The notes under the pieces: generated by a model
The model's input: only the letters and a program-made list of their open reading frames with translations
Database searches by the model: none
Told to the model about the DNA's origin: nothing
Made by a program: the position numbers and the translations under genes
NCBI GenBank assembly: GCA_963776845.1
Contig: CAVZOJ010000003.1
Coordinates: 558,001-622,000, forward strand
DNA from: Roseitranquillus sp963776845
Lineage (GTDB): Bacteria; Pseudomonadota; Alphaproteobacteria; Rhodobacterales; Rhodobacteraceae
Direction of reading: 5' to 3'
DNA: 64,000 nt
Part shown: positions 17,380 through 23,983 of the stretch, piece after piece
How positions within the stretch are numbered: the stretch's first letter is position 1
Layout: every line of letters begins with the position of its first letter

Positions 17380-18188
17380 ATGAGCGACGCGCCGAAGTTG
17401 CTGCTCGACCACCATCTCAAGACGCTGAAGCTGCCGACCTTCCTGCGGGAGTACGCCAAGCTCGCTCGCCCGGCGGCGTAGCCGCCAGAGTCATGATCTG
17501 CGCGCGTTCGCGCGCGGGCGCCGCCGAGGGGCAGGATCACGTGCAGTTCCTCGCCCGCCTGGTCGAGCTCGAGCTGATCGACCGCGAGCGGCGGATGATC
17601 GAGCGCCGGATCAAGGCGGCAAAGTTCCCGGTGACCAAGAGCCTCGACACCTTCGACTTCAAGGCGATCCCGTCGCTCAACAAGATGCAGGTTCTGGAGC
17701 TCGCGCGCTGCGAGTGGATCGAGCGGCGCGAGAACGTCATCGCCCTCGGCCCGAGCGGTACCGGCAAGACCCACACCGCCCTCGGTCTCGGCCTGGCCGC
17801 GTGCCAGAAGGGCCTCTCCGTCGGCTTCACCACCGCCGCTGCCATCGTACACGAGCTGATGGAGGCCCGCGACGAGCGCCGGCTCCTGCGCCTCCAGAAG
17901 CAGATGGCGAACCAGAAGCTTCTGATCATCGACGAGCGGGGCTTCGTGCCGCTCTCCAAGACCGGGGCCGAGTTGCTGTTCGAGCTGATCTCCCAGCGAT
18001 ACGAGCGCGGCTCCACGCTGATCACCAGCAACCTGCCGTTCGACGAGTGGACCGAGGTCTTCGGCTCCGAGCGCCTCACCGGCGCTCTCCTCGACCGGCT
18101 GACCCACCACGTCAACATCCTCGAGCTGAACGGCGACAGCTACCGTCTCAGCCAGAGCCGCTCCCGAGCGCAGAAGGCAAAAGCCTGA
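17380..18188 (+). pseudogene. istB: istB helper ATPase broken by a double-hairpin insertion
   Basis: IstB is the AAA+ ATPase that helps IstA choose and reach its target. It starts with an ATG overlapping the istA stop ('MSDAPKLLLDHHLKTLKLPTFL') and is interrupted after 'REYAKLAR' by about 44 extra nt at 17470-17519 that bring a TAG. It then continues in another frame: 'AAEGQDHVQFLARLVELELIDRE', Walker A 'ALGPSGTGKTHTALGLG', Walker B 'QKLLIIDERGFVPLS' (Glu-Arg in place of the usual Glu-Leu/Val), and 'STLITSNLPFDEW'. Otherwise complete to 'SRSRAQKAKA'. Confidence 0.87.
17470..17519 (+). repeat. Class III double-hairpin insertion (copy H) in istB
   Basis: Net 44 nt. Hairpin 1: ggcggc (17472-17477) / gccgcc (17481-17486) with loop gta. 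Hairpin 2: cgcgcg (17501-17506) / cgcgcg (17511-17516) with loop ttcg. The spacer 'agagtcatgatctg' can form a small third helix. It shares no core with classes I or II. Confidence 0.65.
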
Positions 18189-18332
18189 CCCCAGCGCCCC
18201 GGGGTCGGCCCTGACGGGCCGAAGCGCCTCGACACGCGCCAGCTATCTGGAGAGCGCGCGCGCCGAGGCGCTCATCGCCGAGTGGCCGGGATTTGCGCCG
18301 CCCACTGGCCGGTTTTTGCTCCGACGTTGACA

Positions 18333-18867
18333 CGCCGGCGGCCTCGGTCCAGGCGAGCATGGCGTTCGAGGTGAACTCGGTGCCGTGGTCGCTGACAATC
18401 AGCTCGGGCTTGCCGCGCATCGCGACGAGCGCGTTCAGCTCGCGTGCCACGCGCTTGTCAGAGATCGAGGTGTCGACGATGGCCGCCAGGCATTCCTTGG
18501 TGACGTCGTCGACCACGTTGAGGATGCGTAGCCGGCAACCGGTGACGAGCTGGTCGTGCACGAAATCCACCGACCAGCGCGCGTTCGGTGTCGCTGCCGT
18601 CAGGATCGGCGCGCGCGTGCCGGTCGCGCGTTTCGCGCGTTTGCGCCCGCGTCGGCGGCGCACCGACAGGCCCTCCTCGCGGTAGAGCCGCTGGGTCTTC
18701 TTGCGGTTCACGGTCCAACCCTCCTGGCGCAAGAGAACGTGCAGGCGCCGATAACCGAAGCGCCGTCGCGCACCCGCCAGGTCGCGCAGCCGCTCGCGGA
18801 GATCGGCATCGTCGGGACGGCGGCGGCGATACCGGATCATCGTCCGGTCGCGCCGACTAGGGAGCAC
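18333..18867 (-). pseudogene. IS3 OrfB, 5' part
   Basis: N-terminal helix-turn-helix_21 and rve core of the IS3 transposase: 'RFGYRRLHVLLRQEGWTVNRKKTQRLYREEGL', 'NARWSVDFVHDQL' (Asp) and 'ELIVSDHGTEFTSNAMLAW' (Asp), ending at the IS21 edge after 'TEAAG'. The reading frame is open further upstream into the end of orfA, as in IS3 elements that make OrfAB by a -1 ribosomal frameshift. Confidence 0.88.
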
Positions 18868-18934
18868 GCCCGCCGCTCGCTCACCCCGTGCGCCTGCACG
18901 AGGTGGGCGACAGCTTTCCGCTTGGCGGCGGGCG

Positions 18935-19201
18935 CTACCACTTTCGCGTCAGGAGATCCTTCAGCGCGACGTTGTCGAGCATAGCGTCCGCCAGCAGCCG
19001 CTTCAGCTTGGCATTCTCCTCCTCCACGGCCCTCAGCCGCTTCGCGTCCGACACCTCCATGCCGCCATACTTCGACTTCCAGGCGTAGAACGTGGCGCTG
19101 CTGATCCCGTGCCGCCGGCACACCTCCGCCGTCGTCGCGCCAGCCTCCTGCTCGCGCAGCACGCCGATGATCTGCTCCACAGTGAACTTCGATCGCTTCA
19201 T
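18935..19201 (-). CDS. IS3-family OrfA (helix-turn-helix protein)
   Basis: 88 residues with the IS3/IS911-type helix-turn-helix ('FTVEQIIGVLREQEAGATTAEVCRRHGISSATFYAWKSKYGG') and a leucine-heptad tail ('AVEENAKLKRLLADAML', approximate) that joins OrfA to OrfAB. The frame is intact, but its partner OrfB is split by IS21, so the element cannot move by itself. Confidence 0.9.
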   Translation of the reverse strand: MKRSKFTVEQIIGVLREQEAGATTAEVCRRHGISSATFYAWKSKYGGMEVSDAKRLRAVEEENAKLKRLLADAMLDNVALKDLLTRKW

Positions 19202-19260
19202 CGTCCGGTCCTCTCGTTCGGCCGAACTCTTACTTCAGATGGAGGAGAAAGCGGGGGTCA

Positions 19261-19364
19261 CAGCAGAGGTAGTCCAGGAACAGGTCGTCCTGGCCGAACT
19301 TCCAGTAGCGATGCGTCAGCCAGTCGATCTTGTCATTGATCGTGGTCAGGGTCGTGTTGGTCAT
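19261..19364 (-). pseudogene. tniB/tnsC-like gene, 5' fragment
   Basis: The ATG at 19364 lies 2 bp after the stop of the tniA fragment, the coupling typical of tniA-tniB pairs. Only about 34 codons remain ('MTNTTLTTINDKIDWLTHRY', then 'WKFGQDDLFLDYLC') before the IS3 end. The assignment to the AAA+ transposition helper rests on position, since the Walker motifs would lie in the missing part. Confidence 0.5.
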
Positions 19365-19366
19365 GG

Positions 19367-20075
19367 TCAGTCCATCAGATCGTCGTCAGAGAGGCTGATT
19401 CCCGGATCGGGATTGGAACTGGCGTTGTTGGAAGCGCTTGCGCCTTCATCATCGAGATCGGCCAGCAGATCGAGATGCTTCCCGAAGTCGTGCCGACGCT
19501 GCGCGGTATCGGTGTGACGCGAGAACCTGGCAACGTCGCGTTTCAGTTCCTCGGGCGTCCGAGGCAAGGCCACGAGGCCTGCGACTCGCTTGAGGTTAAA
19601 GCTCTCATCTCTGCTGTCATTCAGGAAGCTGCGGCGCGCCACGCGCTCATCCTCGACGTCATGGCGGCGGCGTTCCGACAGCCAAGTGTCGAGTTCGATG
19701 TCGGTCTTGCCAAGCCACTTCGGGTCTTTATCTTTAGCCATGACCGTCGTCCAAGGGCCTTGATCAGCGCGAATGCTGACAGCTCCAATGTCGCCGTGCC
19801 AGCGGAGGACTTCGACCTCATGAACGCCCGGCGTATTTGCGAGCCGGATCACCTCATCATCCTGGTACGCGATATGTTTCACGCGGACGCCGTCGCGGCC
19901 GAACTTGCGACGTGTTCGGATGCCGAAGGCTTCGCGCATCTCCGCGCCAGTCAGGGAGCGAGGCCTACATTCCCTGACAGCTTTTTCCCAAGCCTGGTTT
20001 GGCGACATTCCCAGAGCACCGTGGCGCTTCGTGTGATACGCGTCGACGGTCCAGCGCACGAGCCACTGAAGGAAG
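19367..20075 (-). pseudogene. tniA/tnsB-like Mu-type transposase, 3' part
   Basis: About 235 codons of the C-terminal region of a Mu/TnsB/TniA transposase: 'LQWLVRWTVDAYHTKRHGALGMSPNQAWEKAV' (end of the catalytic core), then a beta-barrel stretch ('FGRDGVRVKHIAYQDDEV', 'VEVLRWHGDIGAVSIR') and an acidic tail ending 'DPGISLSDDDLMD', the region that in TnsB-type proteins contacts the AAA+ partner. It has no start of its own: its first codons follow directly from the fragment ending at 2476, now 17.6 kb away on the other strand. Confidence 0.85.
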
Positions 20076-21231
20076 GGAAGGTCTGATCAACGCGCGCCCT
20101 CGGCATTGCATCGGCGTCGGACGACCGGAACGCCGGGCGGCGCGGCAATTCGAGTCCGCTCGGGGTGCGGTTTGAGGCAGTTCGATGATTTAAGGCGGAT
20201 TCCGCCTCAGGCCATCAACCGTCGTCGGACCAGGAACAGGTTGCCGAGCCCGAAGAGCGAGAACAGTTGCGCCTCGTTCTTCGCCAGCCCGCGGTAGCGG
20301 GTCTTGCGGTAGCCGAACTGGCATTTCATCACCCGGAACGGATGCTCGACCCTGGCCCGCAGGCTGGCGATGATCCGGTTGATGCGCTCGTCGATGGGGT
20401 GCAGCCTGCCGCCCTTGGGCGCCTTGCGCATCACGCCCCAGACCTTGCCCCGGGCGCGGAACGCCGCCTCGCGCTCGCCGCTGACATAGCCCTTGTCGCC
20501 GAACACCGCGTGCTCGTCGCCGTGCAACAGCTCGTCGAACTTCTGGCTGTCGTGCATCTTGGCGGTGCTGGTCTCCAGGGTGTGGACCACGCCGCTGTCG
20601 ATATCGACGCCGACATGCGCCTTCATGCCGAAGTACCAGGCATTTCCCTTCTTCGTGCTGGTCATCTCCGGATCGCGGGCGCCCTGCTTGTTCTTGGTCG
20701 AGCTGGGCGCATCGATCAGCGTCGCATCGACCAGCGTGCCCTCGCGCAACAGGATGCCCCGCTCGCGTAGATAGGCGTTCACCGCCTCGAAGATCGCACG
20801 GGTCAGCTCGTGCCGCTCCAGCAGATGGCGGAAGTTGAGGATCGTCGTCTCGTCCGGGATCGCGTCGTCGCCCAGTTCGAGCCCGGCGAACCGGCGCATC
20901 GCGTCGCTGTCGTAGAGCGCCTCTTCGGCCGCCGGGTCCGACAGCGCGTACCACTGCTGAAGGCAGTAGACCCGAAGCATGACCTCCAGCGGCATCGGCG
21001 GCCGTCCGCCCTTCGGCCCCGCCTTCGGGTAGTGCGGCTCGATCAGCGCCGTCAGACGAGCCCAGGGCACCACCGCCTCCATCTCGGCGAGAAACGCCTC
21101 GCGCCGCGTGCGCTTCTTCTTCCCGGCGTAGGCCAGCGAGGCGAAGGTAGTCTGTTTCATCAGGCGGCTCCAGCGAGGTCGCCGCCAGCCTAACAGATCA
21201 TCGCCCGCTGCCGAGGTTCTTCAGAGCTTCC
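20076..21231 (-). mobile_element. IS5-family insertion sequence, copy 2, inverted
   Basis: Reverse-complement copy of 2477-3632 with the same inverted repeats (GGAAGGTCTGATCAA at 20076, GGAAGCTCTGAAGAA read from 21231). Flanks are GAAG on the left and TTGA on the right. These are the complements of the CTTC and TCAA found at the two different edges of copy 1, the mark of an inversion by recombination between the copies. Confidence 0.92.
20207..21160 (-). CDS. IS5-family transposase
   Basis: 317 residues, identical to the protein at 2548-3501 and apparently intact, with the same DDE residues (Asp in 'TLVDATLIDAPSS', Asp in 'VFGDKGYVSG', Glu in 'RARVEHPFRVMK'). Identity of the two copies means the inversion between them is recent or that they are kept alike by recombination. 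Confidence 0.95.
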   Translation of the reverse strand: MKQTTFASLAYAGKKKRTRREAFLAEMEAVVPWARLTALIEPHYPKAGPKGGRPPMPLEVMLRVYCLQQWYALSDPAAEEALYDSDAMRRFAGLELGDDAIPDETTILNFRHLLERHELTRAIFEAVNAYLRERGILLREGTLVDATLIDAPSSTKNKQGARDPEMTSTKKGNAWYFGMKAHVGVDIDSGVVHTLETSTAKMHDSQKFDELLHGDEHAVFGDKGYVSGEREAAFRARGKVWGVMRKAPKGGRLHPIDERINRIIASLRARVEHPFRVMKCQFGYRKTRYRGLAKNEAQLFSLFGLGNLFLVRRRLMA

Positions 21232-21321
21232 TTGAGAAGGCTGTGGCAAGCAAAGGGAGTTGTTCCGGATGACGCCAGGGACGGCGCGGGAACCTGCGTC
21301 GACGCGCAACCTTTTCCGGTG

Positions 21322-21786
21322 ATGACGCAGCGCCGAAAACTGACCTTGTGCGAGACGCCGCGTGTCCCGCTCGACGGGTTGATCCTTGGGTGGGGGCCGA
21401 TGCTGCCGTTCCCGGTAGCTCTGGTCTGCGTGTGGTTCGCACCCGAGGAAGTGGGAGCGCTGATGCAGAGCGGCGTGGTCTTCTGGGGAGCGGCGCTACT
21501 GATCTTCCTGTCGGGGGTTCGACGGGGGCTCTCGTTCCGGACGGAGGGCGGGCCGCGTTGGACGCAACTGGCGATGTTCGCGTGGCTGTTCTGGACCGGG
21601 GTCGCAGCACTGCTCGCCCCCGCGTCTTGGGCGCTGGCTTTGCTGCTGGCGGGGTTCATCAGCCTTCTCGTCCTCGACCCGATTGCAGCGCGCCGGGGAG
21701 AGGTCCCGCTCTACTTCGCGCGGCTGAGGCCTTGGCAGATGGCTGTGCCGGTGGCGAGCCTCATCCTGCTGCTCGCCGGTATTTGA
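21322..21786 (+). CDS. DUF3429 inner-membrane protein
   Basis: 154 residues from the ATG at 21322 ('MTQRRKLTLCETPRVPLDGL'). An earlier in-frame start at 21232 would lie at the IS5 edge and is unlikely. Four to five membrane helices ('LILGWGPMLPFPVALVCVWF', 'SGVVFWGAALLIFLSGVRRG', 'QLAMFAWLFWTGVAALLAPA', 'LALLLAGFISLLVLDPIAAR', 'PVASLILLLAGI'). The pattern of an opening 'P..L...G..PF' and a middle 'F..G.RRG' segment fits DUF3429, small membrane proteins of unknown role. It is the first undisturbed gene right of the IS region. Confidence 0.75.
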   Translation: MTQRRKLTLCETPRVPLDGLILGWGPMLPFPVALVCVWFAPEEVGALMQSGVVFWGAALLIFLSGVRRGLSFRTEGGPRWTQLAMFAWLFWTGVAALLAPASWALALLLAGFISLLVLDPIAARRGEVPLYFARLRPWQMAVPVASLILLLAGI

Positions 21787-22140
21787 CGGCGCGAGGAGCA
21801 GACACCCGTGCCATGCCGGCAGAGTCGGCCATGATCCAATCGTGGACTTCGCCGCCAGTGAAGCCGGAGACACTGGCGCCGCAGTGGAGGAGTGTGTCGG
21901 TGCCGAGTTTTAGTGTCTCGGGAGAAGAAGCGACGGCCCAGTAACATCCCTGCGTTCCTGCAACGCGAAAGCGGAGGGTGCATTGCGTGCGGCGTCGGTT
22001 GGCAGGCGCGCTGCGGATTTGCCACGGTCGCTGCCCTTTCTTCACCGACAATTACCATAACAACAGTCTGACCCGAAATAATCTTTCGCGCGTATCCTCC
22101 AATTTGTGGTATCCTGTCGCGATAGTGTTAACGGTTTTTT
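21787..22140. other. 354-bp intergenic region ahead of the two-partner-secretion locus
   Basis: I see no supported gene. The last 70 bp (22065-22140) are distinctly AT-richer than the surroundings ('aacggttttttatgag' just before the fhaC-like start) and probably contain the promoter of the secretion locus. I cannot assign -35/-10 boxes with confidence. Confidence 0.45.
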
Positions 22141-23947
22141 ATGAGACGTGCGGTGAGCAAGGACAGGCGGGGGCGTGACCTGGTCATGACCAAGGGCGGG
22201 GGCGGCTCGGTGCTACGCCTCGTTCCGTCGGTCTTGATCTGTCTGGCCGCAACGACAGGCTCCGGCGTCTCCCAGACGGCGAGCCAGATCACCCCACGTA
22301 CCTTCGAGCCGGAAGGGCGACGGCTTGAAGGTGAGATCGTGTTTTCAGGCTCGCCCGGGCTTGAGGCGCCGGAAGGCGCTGACGAGCTTTCCGTGACCAT
22401 CGCGGATGTCGAGATCGCGGGCGGGTTCCCGGAACTTGCCGATATCTCGCGCGCGATCGAAAACAGCCTCGTGGGCGATCCGGTGCCCGTATCGGCCATC
22501 TTCGAGGCCGCGCAGACGCTCGAGGCGGCGTATGCCCAGGCGGGCTATATCCTCGCCCGCGTCGTCCTCCCGGCCCAGACATTGCGCGACGGCGGCGTCT
22601 TGCGGCTTGTCGTTGTCGACGGATACGTAGAGTCCACCGATCTGGGCGAGGTTCCCGCCCGGGTTCGCAGCCGGATCGGCGAGGTGACCGCGCCGCTGGT
22701 CGGCCGCCGTGGACTGTCCCTCGGCGAGATCGAGCGACGGCTCCTGATAGCTGGGTCGACCCCCGGCACGGCGTTGACCTCGGCTCTCGCGACCGGAGAC
22801 GAACCCGGCGGTACCGTGCTGACTCTCGGCGCCGAGCAGCGGCCCATCACGGGTTTCGTCGCGGTCGACAACACATTGGCCGAGGAACTGGGAGACTGGG
22901 CCCTCACGTTCGGTATCGAGGCGAACAGCGTCCTCAGTCTGGGCGAGCTCATCTACCTGCGAGCGTCCGGCCATCCGATCGACGATCGCGCGGACGATCT
23001 CGGCGCCATCTACGGCGACTTCCCCCAGACGCGAACGCTCGCTGCGGGGGCCATCTTCCCCATCGGGACGAACGGCCTGACCTTCAACGCCGAGGCGGTC
23101 TCGAGCGTGACCACCCCGGACGTGGCCGATCCGAACCAGACGACGAGCGAGTTCGACCGGCTATCCTTTCGGATGAGCTATCCCTGGCTTCGCTCGCAGA
23201 AGGCCGACCTCTTCACCGAGGTCATTCTCGAGCTCCAGTCCGAGGACTTCGCCTTTTTCGAGGAGGATGGGGACCCGGCCTCGATCTGGCGCGACGAGCT
23301 CACGGTGCTTCGCTTCGCCGTGGACGGACGCAGGCGTCTCAACTCCGGCTCGACCGTATTCGGCGGCCTCATCGCCTCGTTCGGACTGGAGGCGTTCGGC
23401 GCACGTACCGCCGACGACGCGGCCGAACTCGTCTCTGGCGCTTTCGCAGGCGGGCGCCGATGCGGACTTTTCCAAGCTGGAGCTGGCCGCCGGCTACACG
23501 CGGCCGGTGGCCGAACACCTGACCTTCTCGGTCTACGGGCGCGGACAGACATCCTTCGGAGAGCCGCTCCTCAGCAGCGAGAAGATCGGCATCGCCTCGC
23601 TGACCGAGCTTGCCACCTTCGACGCCGGCTCGCTATCCGGGGACAGCGGCTGGGTCGTGCGGGGCGACGTGCTGTCGCCCTGGCAGCTGGACGTGCCGAG
23701 CGTGCCATTCGAGTCGGTGACGCCATACCTCTTCGGCGCAGTTGGCGCGGTGGAGCGGTATGAGGCGGCCTTCTTTCAGGAAGACACCGTCAGGGCCGGC
23801 TCCCTTGGCGTCGGCGTCGAACTCGTCTCGGTCATCGCTCCGGCATTTTCGGACGCGTCGATCGTGATGGAGTACGGCCGCGCGTTCCGCGACGACGGGG
23901 TCGAAGACAACAACAGGTTCACGTTTCTAGGTAGCTATCGTTTCTGA
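22141..23947 (+). pseudogene. ShlB/FhaC-type two-partner-secretion transporter, with one frameshift
   Basis: Outer-membrane TpsB transporter that would export the haemagglutinin encoded next. Features: export signal ('VLRLVPSVLICLAATTGSGV'), POTRA_2 domain (about residues 60-170, 'ISRAIENSLVGDPVPVSAIF', 'YAQAGYILARVVLPAQTLRDGG'), then the 16-strand barrel with 'PITGFVAVDNTLAEELGDW' and a terminal Phe ('FTFLGSYRF'). Near 23440-23450 the frame changes: the first 434 codons read in frame 1, the last 165 in frame 2 (from '..QAGADADFSKLELAAGY'). One indel would repair it. This may be a true pseudogene, a phase-variable or frameshifted gene, or an assembly error; the intact partner genes favour the latter options. 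The start is at 22141 or 22186. Confidence 0.8.
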
Positions 23948-23983
23948 CTTTGCTTGGGTCCGCTTGGGCCCTGGGGGATCGCC

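Larger units (their letters stand above)
15772..17383 (+). pseudogene. istA: istA transposase, copy 2, broken by three small hairpin insertions
   Basis: IstA with helix-turn-helix start ('MSKRAIARHFCISRDSV'), rve core ('HAQADFGE', 'VPLSVLYDNDRCLVARILPDGTRKR', 'GKGNDKGAVEGIVGWSRRNF') and C-terminal part ('DMVFDPIHYLPLLEKKIGALDQAAPLAHWELP'). Three insertions each change the frame: 15871-15919 (frame 1 to 2), 16778-16823 (2 to 3) and 16914-16957 (3 to 2). Apart from these the sequence is well preserved, so the insertions are probably the sole lesions. At all three sites the copy at 160-1540 lacks the insertion. The stop at 17381-17383 overlaps the ATG of istB, the usual istAB coupling. Confidence 0.88.
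15654..18332 (+). mobile_element. IS21-family element, copy 2, inserted in IS3 OrfB
   Basis: Left end TGAGAGCGGCGGTGAGAAAG (15654) and right end (from 18332 inward) TGTCAACGTCGGAGCAAAAA are imperfect inverted repeats. CGCC flanks both sides as a 4-bp target duplication (15650-15653 and 18333-18336). Removing the element restores the IS3 OrfB frame. It carries istA and istB, both broken by small hairpin insertions. Confidence 0.88.
15311..19260 (-). mobile_element. IS3-family element interrupted by IS21 copy 2
   Basis: Ends are TGACCCCCGACTTTCATCCA (15311) and, from 19260 inward, TGACCCCCGCTTTCTCCTCC, imperfect inverted repeats that both continue into CTGAAG. It encodes OrfA and OrfB on the minus strand; OrfB is split by the IS21 at 15654-18332. 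No direct target duplication is found. The left neighbour is a cut IS110 gene and the right neighbour a cut tniB, so DNA was probably lost or rearranged at this element. Confidence 0.85.

Noticed and set aside
562..17519. The small insertions as sequencing errors
   Set aside because: They are 36-46 nt, share sequence and structure, and have empty counterparts; base-calling errors cannot create this.
17470..17519. CAT 'anticodon loop' in the double-hairpin insertion
   Set aside because: A 7-nt loop with CAT on a short stem can be drawn, but flanking helices do not fit a tRNA.
22141..23763. Reading the first FhaC frame to 23763
   Set aside because: After about 23440 it gives Arg/Gly-rich nonsense, while the true barrel sequence continues in the next frame to 23947.
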